DNA from: Winogradskyella flava
GTDB taxonomy: Bacteria; Bacteroidota; Bacteroidia; Flavobacteriales; Flavobacteriaceae
Direction: 5' to 3'
DNA length: 64,000 nucleotides
NCBI RefSeq assembly: GCF_014243395.1
Contig: NZ_JACLCP010000001.1
Coordinates: 372,001 to 436,000 of the forward strand
Of the stretch, positions 52,320-60,555 are shown one piece after another (positions within the stretch are counted from its first letter, which is position 1; the number at the start of each line of letters is the position of its first letter). The translations under genes and the position numbers were made by a program. Under the pieces are notes generated by a model. That model was given only the letters and a program-made list of their open reading frames with translations, searched no databases and had not been told where the DNA came from.

Positions 52320-53543
52320 TCAATACTTTGATAACCAATACTGTGGATTAAGCTTTTGATTGTTTTTATAGATTCTAAAGCCTAAAAGTGTTTCCCCATT
52401 TCTTCTGTTGGTAAATGCTTGACCAATGACTTGGCCTGTTTTTATCTTATCGCCTTTTTTTACTGAAATCTTAGATAAATTGGTGTAAATGGTAAGGTAA
52501 TTACCATGACGAATCATAATGGCAGGATTTCCTCTTTTTATAACTAGAATTTGAGATACTTCACCATTAAAAACGGCTTTAACATCCGCATTGGTTGTTG
52601 TTGCAATTTTTATTCCAGGATTGTTAACTTCAACTGAACTGTCCGTTAGAGAGCGTCCTTTTCCGAATTTGGCTTTTATAACACCTCTATCTACTGGCCA
52701 ACCGAGCTTGCCTTTATTCGCTTCGAAACTTGAGGCTAGTTTTTTAGATTCTGGTGTGAGGACAAATTTTCCTGTAGATGTCTTTTTCCCAGCTTCTTTA
52801 TTGGATGCCGCGATGGCTTCTCTAATTAATCTGTTGATTTCTTTATCTAAACGATCAGCTTCTTGTTTCTTCTTTTTAATCTGAGACGCAAACTTGCTCA
52901 TATCAGCTTTTATAGATGCCATTAGAACTTCACGTTGTTTTAATTCCTTTTCTAGCTGACGCTTGGCTGCTCTATTTTCTTCAATAAGTTTTTGCTTATC
53001 TTCTTTTTGTTTTGATAGTTGAATATTCAACTCTTGCAGCTCCTTGGTTTTACTTTTAATGGCCTCTCCTTGTTCTTTTTGATAGTTTGAATATTGCCTA
53101 ATATATTGCAGTCGTTTGTATGCTTGCTTAAAGTTTTCAGAAGACAACAAGAACATTACTTTACTCTGTTCTGATTTACTCTTGTATGATTTTACAACCA
53201 TGGCGGCATAATCATCCTTTAATTCTTGAAGTTGTGTTCTTAGACTTGTAATTTCTTTTTGATTGGTGTTGATTTCGCGAGTGAGAAGATTGGCCTGTTC
53301 GTTGGTTATTTTAATCAGATTTTGTCTAACACTTACTTTGTAATTAAGGTCTTCAATAAGTGTTATTTCAGATTTTTCTTCTTTCTTTTTGGTAAAAAGC
53401 AACGCATTTATTTGCTTCATCTCTTTTAGAATCTGCTGACGCTGGGCCTCCAACTTTTTTTGTTTATCACTTTGGGCAATAAGAACTGAAGGGGCTAGAA
53501 GAAATCCAATTAGTACTAAAAAACAAAAACCCTTTACACTCAT
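52320..53543 (-). CDS. EnvC-like murein hydrolase activator (degenerate M23)
   Basis: 407 residues with a signal peptide (GFCFLVLIGFLLAPSVLIAQ). Residues about 25-250 are long coiled coils; the C-terminal ~120 residues form a LytM/M23 domain. The metal-binding positions are lost: the first His-x-x-x-Asp is replaced in NNPGIKIATT and the usual HLHFE reads LLGFRIYKN. As in EnvC, such degenerate domains activate cell-division amidases instead of cutting peptidoglycan. Its ATG overlaps the stop of the DUF4292 gene by one base, forming a three-gene leftward operon with the TPR gene. Confidence 0.88.
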   Translation of the reverse strand: MSVKGFCFLVLIGFLLAPSVLIAQSDKQKKLEAQRQQILKEMKQINALLFTKKKEEKSEITLIEDLNYKVSVRQNLIKITNEQANLLTREINTNQKEITSLRTQLQELKDDYAAMVVKSYKSKSEQSKVMFLLSSENFKQAYKRLQYIRQYSNYQKEQGEAIKSKTKELQELNIQLSKQKEDKQKLIEENRAAKRQLEKELKQREVLMASIKADMSKFASQIKKKKQEADRLDKEINRLIREAIAASNKEAGKKTSTGKFVLTPESKKLASSFEANKGKLGWPVDRGVIKAKFGKGRSLTDSSVEVNNPGIKIATTTNADVKAVFNGEVSQILVIKRGNPAIMIRHGNYLTIYTNLSKISVKKGDKIKTGQVIGQAFTNRRNGETLLGFRIYKNNQKLNPQYWLSKY

Positions 53544-54334
53544 TATTTTATCACAATTTCTTTGTATCCAGCTGGAATCTTAAACGGAAAACGCACCTCA
53601 TCGTTTAGAGCTAGAGATTTAAACTCCATAGTAATAGCAACCTCATCCGAATCTTCAACGGCAATAATTCGAATATCCTTGGGTAAAACCTGTTTGTCTA
53701 TTTCTTGATACGATTTATAATCTACCTGAAGAATACGTTTTTTTAATTGTTGAAACAATTGTAGGCTATCCATCTTAAAATGCGAAGGATTAATGAGGTA
53801 AAACAGCTCTAAAAGTGCCCTTTGGTCTTTTGGCTGTAAAGCATACGAATTTTCATTTACAGAAACCATATGCGGTTCTTCTTTCAGATTATAAATTGCT
53901 TGGCCTAACAATATATTTTGCACTTTCATAAAGTCTAAGTCTACACCAACGAAATCACTTAGGAGCTTGTAGTCACCATCAAAATATTCGTTATCGAGTT
54001 TGTTATAAAAACGAACTTTTTGTGGAGTGATCATCATTCTGGCCAATCCAAGTTTGGCGCTTAGCCAAATGACTTTGTCTTTTTCAATTCTTAAATTGAA
54101 AGTCGAGCCTTGTTCTTTCTGGTCTTGGGTAATGTCGATTTTCACCTTGCCTTGAAGTGTTTTAAAGTCAGCACCATTCTTTTCATGCTGTTTAATCACT
54201 TGCTTGGCTGACAATTTCTCACTTGCCTTACCAGATTCTATGACACTTTTTGCTGATTTACAGTTAATCAAAAACATCAATAGTACAATGGTGAAAGCTA
54301 TTTTAGAGCAGTTATATGTTCGGTCAAGTATCAT
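53543..54334 (-). CDS. DUF4292 lipoprotein
   Basis: 263 residues with a lipoprotein signal (IAFTIVLLMFLINCKSAKSV, lipidated Cys). The mature protein (KTLQGKVKIDITQDQKEQGS, LRIEKDKVIWLSAKLGLARM, YFDGDYKLLSDFVGVDLDFM) has the LolA/LolB-like look of the DUF4292 family found across Bacteroidota. A role in lipoprotein or lipid handling is suggested only by that resemblance. It lies between the TPR gene (stop and start adjacent) and the envC-like gene (TAATG overlap). Confidence 0.88.
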   Translation of the reverse strand: MILDRTYNCSKIAFTIVLLMFLINCKSAKSVIESGKASEKLSAKQVIKQHEKNGADFKTLQGKVKIDITQDQKEQGSTFNLRIEKDKVIWLSAKLGLARMMITPQKVRFYNKLDNEYFDGDYKLLSDFVGVDLDFMKVQNILLGQAIYNLKEEPHMVSVNENSYALQPKDQRALLELFYLINPSHFKMDSLQLFQQLKKRILQVDYKSYQEIDKQVLPKDIRIIAVEDSDEVAITMEFKSLALNDEVRFPFKIPAGYKEIVIK

Positions 54335-55696
54335 CTATTGTTGGGCTTTTAAATCTTGTGCCTTTTTAGCAAACGTTTCAGATTTACTTATATTATTTAT
54401 GCCTTTGTAGGCCACACTCATCTGGGAATAAAAATCGGCTTCCATTTGTGGGTCATCTATTAAGAAATCTATTCCCGTTTCTAAACTTTCTATGGCCTTT
54501 TGATGATTACCTCGCTTATTATTGGCAACACCATTTACCAAATATAAAATTGGTTGCGCAGGATATAATTCCAAAGCATCTTCACTGTCTTTAACAACCG
54601 CTTTATAATCTTCGATATCTAATTGTAACAATAACACATCCTTTAAGAGTTTAAAATCATTTGGATTTTGATTAAGTGCTTTCCTAAAGTTGGACAGTGC
54701 TTTAGCCTTGTCTCCTGCTTTTAGATAATATTGCCCTAAATCGCTATGAGTTCGTGCATCTTTATTTTCGTCGACCAATGATGTAATATCCACCAAATCG
54801 CCTTCATATTCAGGATTTTTAGAAACAAAGCCCACAAAATCCTTAAGTACTTTGGCTTTAGCATCTGCATTTATTTCCGGGCTAGTCAAAGCTATCTTTA
54901 CAGAATTAATGGCATCTTCAACTTTACCATCTTGAAGATAAAATTTATATAAAGCCAAATGCACAAATTTAGATTCTGGCTTTACTTTCAATAGGTTTTG
55001 TGCTGCTTTATAGGCTTTCTTTTTATCTCCTGTTTGACTGTATCTATAAATAAGTTTTAAATGGTTTTCTTCATTATTAGGATTGGCAGCAATGCGCTGC
55101 TCAAGATTTTCAATACGATCATCTGCATTCCCTGTAATACTATAGATGTCATTTCTCATAGCATCTCTAGCCTCGCTTACACCTAACTCTTCATCTAGTT
55201 CATCTAAAAGCTCTAATGCTTGCTTATAGCGTTTTTCTCTTACGTATAAAGCCGCTAGGTCTTCTTTATAGTCAGGGTGATATTTAACTAATTGTTTAAT
55301 GGTCTTTATAGCATTATTGATATCATCTTGCTGAAAATATACATCGTACAATTCATCTAAAAACCATTCATTGTCCGGTTGCATGCTGATCGCTTTTTTA
55401 AGATTATCCTCTGCAGCGCCAAAATTTTTGAGTTTGTTGTAATTTTTACCAAGCTCAAAATATATGACAGGTTTTTTACTGTCTAGATTTAAGCATTTGT
55501 GAAGTGCTTCGACAGCACGATCATAATTCTCAATACCTTTTTGTTTCAATGCTTCAAAGAAATACTCTTGAAATTCATCTTCGACATTACCTAAATCATC
55601 GTCTGGACGTTTGTTGAAATCAACTTGAGCCATAGCAAGCATAGGCACTAAGAGAAGTACCATTAAAATTCTTGTTATTTTATTGTTTAATTTCAT
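54335..55696 (-). CDS. Exported TPR protein
   Basis: 453 residues with a signal peptide (ILMVLLLVPMLAMAQVD). At least eight TPR-type helix pairs fill the rest (for example KPVIYFELGKNYNKLKNFGA, HSDLGQYYLKAGDKAKALSN, PILYLVNGVANNKRGNHQKA). A periplasmic or outer-membrane scaffold role is likely; partners are unknown, though the adjacency to DUF4292 and envC-like genes suggests cell-envelope assembly. The DUF4292 gene follows without a gap. Confidence 0.9.
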   Translation of the reverse strand: MKLNNKITRILMVLLLVPMLAMAQVDFNKRPDDDLGNVEDEFQEYFFEALKQKGIENYDRAVEALHKCLNLDSKKPVIYFELGKNYNKLKNFGAAEDNLKKAISMQPDNEWFLDELYDVYFQQDDINNAIKTIKQLVKYHPDYKEDLAALYVREKRYKQALELLDELDEELGVSEARDAMRNDIYSITGNADDRIENLEQRIAANPNNEENHLKLIYRYSQTGDKKKAYKAAQNLLKVKPESKFVHLALYKFYLQDGKVEDAINSVKIALTSPEINADAKAKVLKDFVGFVSKNPEYEGDLVDITSLVDENKDARTHSDLGQYYLKAGDKAKALSNFRKALNQNPNDFKLLKDVLLLQLDIEDYKAVVKDSEDALELYPAQPILYLVNGVANNKRGNHQKAIESLETGIDFLIDDPQMEADFYSQMSVAYKGINNISKSETFAKKAQDLKAQQ

Positions 55697-55715
55697 TTAA
55701 GATTCTTCGCTTTAG

Positions 55716-55740
55716 CCTGTCTTGAGCGACAGTCGAAAGG
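55716..55740. repeat. Dispersed GAGC-GTCGAA repeat
   Basis: CCTGTCTTGAGCGACAG followed by TCGAAAGG. Member of the same family as those at 12746, 20464, 22899 and 48293. It lies between the nucleotidyltransferase and TPR genes. Confidence 0.5.
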
Positions 55741-55786
55741 CTCTGAATGACATTATAGTTTCAAAAGTTGTTCCAAACTAATTTAT

Positions 55787-55815
55787 AATGAGATTCCTGC
55801 ATGCGCAGGAATTTT
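55787..55815. repeat. GAGATnCCTGC hairpin repeat
   Basis: Perfect 7-base arms TTCCTGC/GCAGGAA with ATGC loop at 55794-55811; same layout as 48334-48363. It touches the 3' end of the nucleotidyltransferase gene. Confidence 0.65.
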
Positions 55816-56833
55816 ATTCTAAAATAGAATAATCACCGATACTAATCTTAGCAAAGTCACCATTGTACTTTACATAACTGCCGATCATAGCTTCGTCTAA
55901 ATTAGCGTTTTTGATAGTGGTCTGATTCTGAATTAAGCTATTTTTAACGCTTGAATCCTCAATAATGCAATCCTTGCCAATTGAAACGTTTGGTCCAACA
56001 GATGTATTGCGCAAAACGGTACCTGCTCCAATAAAGCATGGCTCGATAATATTTGAGTTTTCTAATACTACTGAATCATGTACTAATTGCTCTTCATTAT
56101 CAGAAGTTAAAAAACCTAGCATTTTAGTATTGGTCTCTAAGGTTACGTTCTTGTTGCCACAGTCCATCCATTCATCAACGGTACCTGTTTTAAATACTCT
56201 GCCATCTGCCATCATACGCTTAATACCATCATTGATTTGGTATTCGCCACCGTTCATAACGTTTTCATCTAAAACTTCTTGAAGTTTTTCTTTTAATACG
56301 GCAACATCCTTAAAGTAATAAATACCTATTACTGCTTGGTCGCTTACAAAACTTTCTGGTTTTTCAACCAGCTCAACAATGTTTTCATTGTCATCTAACT
56401 TCACGACGCCATAAGCTTCTGGATTATTCACACGTTTGGTCCAAATAACGCTATCTGCTACTGGATCTAAATCGAACTCAGCTCTAATCAAGGTGTCTGC
56501 GTAAGCAATTACAGCAGGACCTGACAATGATGGCTTGGCACTCATAATGGCATGACCAGTTCCTAAAGGCTGGTCTTGTCTATAAATAGAGGACTTAGCT
56601 CCTAAATCTTGGGCTAATTCTGTAAGACTCTCAACAACTTCGTCTCCAAAAAATGCTGGGTCACCTAAAACGAAAGCTATTTCCTCAATGGGTTGTCTTA
56701 ATACTTTGGCAATATCTTTTACTAAGCGATGCACTATGGGTTGGCCTGCAACTGGAATTAATGGTTTTGGTACAGTTAAACTATGTGGTCTGAGGCGAGA
56801 GCCACGACCTGCCATTGGCACTATTATTTTCAT
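55814..56833 (-). CDS. Sugar-phosphate nucleotidyltransferase with left-handed beta-helix end
   Basis: 339 residues. The N-terminal NTP-transferase domain begins MKIIVPMAGRGSRLRPHSLT with the GxGxR(x)PxTxxxPK-type loop (VPKPLIPVAGQPI), followed by AYADTLI and GVVKLDDNENIVELVEKPE. The C-terminal ~90 residues (SNIIEPCFIGAGTVLRNTSV, IGKDCIIEDSSVKN) form hexapeptide repeats. This resembles glucose-1-phosphate thymidylyltransferases or mannose-1-phosphate guanylyltransferases; the exact sugar cannot be decided. It follows dut by 32 bases in a leftward run with the flippase gene, consistent with envelope polysaccharide supply. Confidence 0.9.
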   Translation of the reverse strand: MKIIVPMAGRGSRLRPHSLTVPKPLIPVAGQPIVHRLVKDIAKVLRQPIEEIAFVLGDPAFFGDEVVESLTELAQDLGAKSSIYRQDQPLGTGHAIMSAKPSLSGPAVIAYADTLIRAEFDLDPVADSVIWTKRVNNPEAYGVVKLDDNENIVELVEKPESFVSDQAVIGIYYFKDVAVLKEKLQEVLDENVMNGGEYQINDGIKRMMADGRVFKTGTVDEWMDCGNKNVTLETNTKMLGFLTSDNEEQLVHDSVVLENSNIIEPCFIGAGTVLRNTSVGPNVSIGKDCIIEDSSVKNSLIQNQTTIKNANLDEAMIGSYVKYNGDFAKISIGDYSILE

Positions 56834-56865
56834 TCTATAAGTTTATTCGTTGATTGTTTAATTGT

Positions 56866-57300
56866 CTATTTAGTTCCTGTACTCCCAAAACCGCCATCAC
56901 CACGTTCTGTGTCAGAAAGTAGTTCCGCTTCTTCCCATTCTGCGCGTTCATGTTTCGCAATGACCAGTTGTGCAATACGTTCACCATTATTGATAGTGAA
57001 ATCTTCGTTTGATAAATTGACTAAAATCACGCCTATTTCACCTCTATAATCTGCATCTATTGTACCTGGCGCATTTAATACGGTTATTCCTTTTTTTGCT
57101 GCCAACCCACTGCGAGGTCTTACTTGCGCCTCTGTACCAATTGGCAGTTCTATAAATAGGCCTGTACCGACAATTGTACGTTCTAACGGTTTTAATATTC
57201 TAGATTCGGTTAAACTAGCACGTAAGTCCATACCAGCAGAAGCTATGGTTTCGTAATGTGGTAAATCGTGTCTGGATTTATTTATAATCTTAATTTTCAT
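56866..57300 (-). CDS. dut: dUTP diphosphatase
   Basis: 144 residues. Hydrolyses dUTP to dUMP and PPi. All five trimeric dUTPase motifs are visible: [10 protein letters not shown] (I), [11 protein letters not shown] (II), [16 protein letters not shown] (III), GERIAQLVI (IV) and the P-loop-like [10 protein letters not shown] (V). Normal length. It starts 3 bases after the flippase gene stop and precedes the nucleotidyltransferase gene. Confidence 0.97.
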   Translation of the reverse strand: MKIKIINKSRHDLPHYETIASAGMDLRASLTESRILKPLERTIVGTGLFIELPIGTEAQVRPRSGLAAKKGITVLNAPGTIDADYRGEIGVILVNLSNEDFTINNGERIAQLVIAKHERAEWEEAELLSDTERGDGGFGSTGTK

Positions 57301-57303
57301 TTT

Positions 57304-58764
57304 TCATCGTTTTAAGACTTGATTTAATTGGTTCTTTTCCAACATTATAACTAATCCCAAAAATACAACTAACATTGCAATTCCTATAAGATATTCTCCT
57401 CGATATTGATAAAAAGATAATGCCGATAGTCCGATCGATATAACTAAGTACAATCCAATTTTTTTGAGATTATAGGGAATTGGATAATATTTTCTTCCAA
57501 AGTAATAAGATAATAACATCATGCTGGCATAAGCTACTAATGTCGCCACAGCAGAAGCTTTGTAACTATAAGCTTCAATAAACATAAAATTAATACCAAG
57601 GGTCAGTAATGCACCTGCCACAGAAATATAGGCTCCAAACTTAGTTCTATCTGTGATTTTATACCAAACCGAAAGATTATGATAAATCCCCAGACAGAAA
57701 TTTGCAAGTAGAATTATCGGAACAATCCACATGGCTTCCCAATACGCTTCACTCCTTATTATTATAGGTTTTAGAACATCTGCGAACACTACGACTGCCA
57801 ATAATATTAATGATCCTAAGGCGACAAAGAATTCTAAGATACTCGCATAGTTTTTTTGGGGGTTCTTCGTCTTGGCATGACTAAAAAAATAAGGCTCTAT
57901 GCCTAAACGATAGGCAGTAGCAAAAAGGGTCATAAATAAGGCCAGTTTATAACAAGCTGAATACATTCCTATTTCGCTTTCGGCAGTATCTGCTGGTAAC
58001 AACTCCTTAAGTAATATTCTGTCGAATGTTTCATTAATTGAAAAGGCTATTCCAGCAACTAAAACTGGGATAGCATAACGCATCATTTGTTTACAGAGTA
58101 CTTTATCGAATTTATACTTAAGCTTTGCATAAAATGAACTTAGAAGTAAGACTGTCACTGCACTAGCAACTAAATTGGCTATAAATATATAACTGATTTC
58201 GAAGTTAGGTCTATAAATGCTTTCCAGAACTCCTCCATTTTGCGCTAAATCTTTCAAAGCTAATAGGAAGAAAAGATTTAATCCAATGTTTATAAGAACA
58301 TTGAGTATTTTAATAACGGCATATCGCATTGGTTTTTCGTTTGCTCTTAACCATGCAAAAGGGATTATAACCAAAGCATCTAAGAGTAATATCCAGATGA
58401 CAATGTTGATATATTTTACGTCGATATCAATAAAACTGGCTACTTGATTTTGAAATACTAAGGCCAATGCAAAAAAGCCCAAAGACGATATTATCAATGA
58501 TATTGTCGATGTACTTACAACTTTGTCTTTGTCATCTTCTTTATTAAAAAAACGGAAAAATGCGGTTTCCATACCGTAGGCCAAAATCACGTTAAACAAT
58601 ACGAAATATGAAAAAATAATAGAAACTTTTCCGTATTCGGCAGGATTGGCAAGAACAGCTTCGCTTGTATAAAGTGGAACTAAAAGAAAACTTAACATTC
58701 GTGGCAAGACCGTAGCGATGCCATAGATAAATGTTTGTTTAAATAGAGATTTAAATCCGCCCAA
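57304..58764 (-). CDS. Polysaccharide flippase (Wzx/MVF-type)
   Basis: 486 residues with about 14 hydrophobic segments, beginning FKSLFKQTFIYGIATVLPRM and including LLVPLYTSEAVLANPAEYGK, typical of Wzx-like lipid-linked oligosaccharide flippases of the inner membrane. The frame opens with TTG at 58764; an in-frame stop lies just upstream and there is no earlier ATG, so TTG is the likely start. First gene of the flippase-dut-nucleotidyltransferase run. Confidence 0.9.
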   Translation of the reverse strand: MGGFKSLFKQTFIYGIATVLPRMLSFLLVPLYTSEAVLANPAEYGKVSIIFSYFVLFNVILAYGMETAFFRFFNKEDDKDKVVSTSTISLIISSLGFFALALVFQNQVASFIDIDVKYINIVIWILLLDALVIIPFAWLRANEKPMRYAVIKILNVLINIGLNLFFLLALKDLAQNGGVLESIYRPNFEISYIFIANLVASAVTVLLLSSFYAKLKYKFDKVLCKQMMRYAIPVLVAGIAFSINETFDRILLKELLPADTAESEIGMYSACYKLALFMTLFATAYRLGIEPYFFSHAKTKNPQKNYASILEFFVALGSLILLAVVVFADVLKPIIIRSEAYWEAMWIVPIILLANFCLGIYHNLSVWYKITDRTKFGAYISVAGALLTLGINFMFIEAYSYKASAVATLVAYASMMLLSYYFGRKYYPIPYNLKKIGLYLVISIGLSALSFYQYRGEYLIGIAMLVVFLGLVIMLEKNQLNQVLKR

Positions 58765-58827
58765 ACTAAATAATTATAAGTTGCCCAAAAGTATTAAATA
58801 ATAACTGGTCTTTTAAATAGATGGAAT

Positions 58828-58856
58828 AAAAAAGCCCTGCAAAATGCAAGGCCTTG
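58828..58856 (-). terminator. Terminator of the small exoprotein gene
   Basis: Read leftward: arms GGCCTTGCA and a near-complement ending GCAGGGCTT (two G-T pairs), loop TTTT, then a T-run. Confidence 0.75.
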
Positions 58857-58876
58857 ATATCATATTATTTACAATC

Positions 58877-59422
58877 CTAGTTGTTCTCTTCTTCTTCTTC
58901 TACAGAAGCCATTCCGTCTGAACTGTTATTAGAATAAATTGATGGAGGACCATCTTTATAATAAGTTCCAGCTACTTCATTAAGCGAAACAATCTTATGG
59001 TATTTGGTCTTACCGTTTTGGGTATAGCTCAATACGCACTCATTATCTTTTAAATCGAAAGGATAATCAGCAGGCTTTTCAGCTTTTTTGAATGTGTACA
59101 ACTTAGATGGGTTTTCTAATACAGCCTTGTACTTTCCGTTTTCTGAAATAAGTTCTCCTTTTAAATTTCGAAAATATATTTCATTAAACGTCACATCTTC
59201 TTTTACATCAGAGATAGGAATAAATACATTGATTCCTGTACCTCCAACATCAATTCCTGCATACCATTCTTGAAAAACAACAGGTTTTATAGTAAATGGT
59301 GTTTGAAGTTCGAATGTTTGAACTTCAGTAATAGTAACTTCTTTTTGACTAAAACATTGAAATGTAGTTGAAAACGCAATAGCAAAAACGATGGCGTGTG
59401 CCGCCTTTTTAAGTCTCTTCAT
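58877..59422 (-). CDS. Exported protein of unknown function
   Basis: 181 residues with a signal peptide (AAHAIVFAIAFSTTFQCFSQ). The mature protein appears beta-rich (TEVQTFELQTPFTIKPVVFQ, WYAGIDVGGTGINVFIPISD) and ends in a Ser/Asn and Glu-rich tail (VEEEEENN). I do not recognise a family. The GIDVGGTG stretch recalls glycine loops but is too short to mean a nucleotide site. It has its own promoter-like box and terminator, so it is probably monocistronic. Confidence 0.75.
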   Translation of the reverse strand: MKRLKKAAHAIVFAIAFSTTFQCFSQKEVTITEVQTFELQTPFTIKPVVFQEWYAGIDVGGTGINVFIPISDVKEDVTFNEIYFRNLKGELISENGKYKAVLENPSKLYTFKKAEKPADYPFDLKDNECVLSYTQNGKTKYHKIVSLNEVAGTYYKDGPPSIYSNNSSDGMASVEEEEENN

Positions 59423-59476
59423 GACAAAGTAGGTTTAGATTTGGAAGTGCAATATACAAAAATATTTTACTTTGTC
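59423..59476. promoter_or_regulatory. Promoter box flanked by a 9-bp inverted repeat
   Basis: GACAAAGTA (59423-59431, immediately before the ATG at 59422) and its complement TACTTTGTC (59468-59476) flank TATTTTTG on the minus strand (59464-59457), a TAnnTTTG match. The arms bracket the promoter, so they could be operator halves. Confidence 0.35.
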
Positions 59477-59514
59477 GGATTTTTTTGCATTTAATCGACG
59501 AAATGCATGATGTC

Positions 59515-60069
59515 CTACGCGATTAAACTTCTTAAAACGAATAGTTCTTTCTTGATTTGCATAAAAATGAGATATGCTCCAACAACTAAAACAATTAGAC
59601 CTGATACTTTAATATAGGTATAAAAACCTGTTGAGAGTGCTGACTTAAATAATGGCATTAAGATGACAAAACCAATAACGTATAGAACAAGAATAATTGG
59701 GGTAAATATATAATGGGTTCTAAGTCTAACCTTGTAATAGGCAATCATTTCCTCTTTAAACTTTCCTAACGACAAGTCGTATTTAATCTGTTTGAGTTGT
59801 CTAAGACTTAACAACTCCATTAAAATTCTAACTATAACACTCAGAATCATTATACCAAGACCTATTGTCATTGTTTGCATTGAATAGGCTTTGACATAAA
59901 AAAAGAATATTACTAAAATAGCTACAGTAATACTTAAAATAATACTTGTGAGACGCTGTCCACTCTTCAAGCGCCTTGTTTTTTCAATAACTTTCTTTGC
60001 TCCATTATTAGGCGCTTGCTTATTGGCCTGATTTTGCCATTTTATCCGTATATCTTCAAATTCTTTCAT
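59515..60069 (-). CDS. Membrane protein of second ECF operon, candidate anti-sigma factor
   Basis: 184 residues: a ~40-residue polar cytoplasmic N-terminus (FEDIRIKWQNQANKQAPNNG), then four membrane helices (about 42-60, 67-86, 122-142, 152-172). Its ATG overlaps the sigma stop by four bases. Position directly after an ECF sigma gene and the cytosolic N-terminal helix are typical of anti-sigma factors, but no ZAS zinc motif or known anti-sigma domain is visible, and the four-helix layout differs from the barrel-fused protein at 45815. Function therefore inferred from context only. Confidence 0.75.
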   Translation of the reverse strand: MKEFEDIRIKWQNQANKQAPNNGAKKVIEKTRRLKSGQRLTSIILSITVAILVIFFFYVKAYSMQTMTIGLGIMILSVIVRILMELLSLRQLKQIKYDLSLGKFKEEMIAYYKVRLRTHYIFTPIILVLYVIGFVILMPLFKSALSTGFYTYIKVSGLIVLVVGAYLIFMQIKKELFVLRSLIA

Positions 60070-60551
60070 TTTTTAACACATTTAGTTAATTCATTTTTTA
60101 TGCGGTGAAGACGAACTCTAATGGCTTCGTGCTTAACACCAACTATTTCAGCGATTTCCTTTTGAGGTAAGCCCTCAAGAGCTAATAGAATTATTGTCTT
60201 GCTATTTTCACTTAATTTATCAATACATCCATACAATTGGATGAACTGCTGTTCTCGACTTTCCGAATGCGAATCGTTGTTGCTCTCAACATGCATAGGC
60301 AAGTTGTTGGAAAGTCTTAATTTCTTTTTCTTTCTCAAGCTCATTAAGCATGTATTGACCGTAATTCTATAAATCCAAGTCGATAACGCTGAATGATTCT
60401 TGAAGTCACCAAGATTCTCCCAAACTTTTATAAAGACGTCCTGGGTTAAATCTTGAGCTTGAGATTCATTTCCATTGGTATAGCCCATGCACAACCTTAT
60501 AACTTTAGGGTAGTTCTCTTTATAAATCGTATCAAATTGTGTTTGACGCAT
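60066..60551 (-). CDS. ECF-type RNA polymerase sigma factor
   Basis: 161 residues. Region 2 (FDTIYKENYPKVIRLCMGYT, AQDLTQDVFIKVWENLGDFK, STWIYRITVNTCLMSLRKKK) and region 4 (GCIDKLSENSKTIILLALEG, QKEIAEIVGVKHEAIRVRLH) are present, region 3 missing. It is translationally coupled to the downstream membrane protein by a four-base overlap, and follows the alpha/beta hydrolase gene by 4 bases. An ECF-type promoter motif precedes the operon. Confidence 0.95.
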   Translation of the reverse strand: MRQTQFDTIYKENYPKVIRLCMGYTNGNESQAQDLTQDVFIKVWENLGDFKNHSALSTWIYRITVNTCLMSLRKKKKLRLSNNLPMHVESNNDSHSESREQQFIQLYGCIDKLSENSKTIILLALEGLPQKEIAEIVGVKHEAIRVRLHRIKNELTKCVKK

Positions 60552-60555
60552 GATT

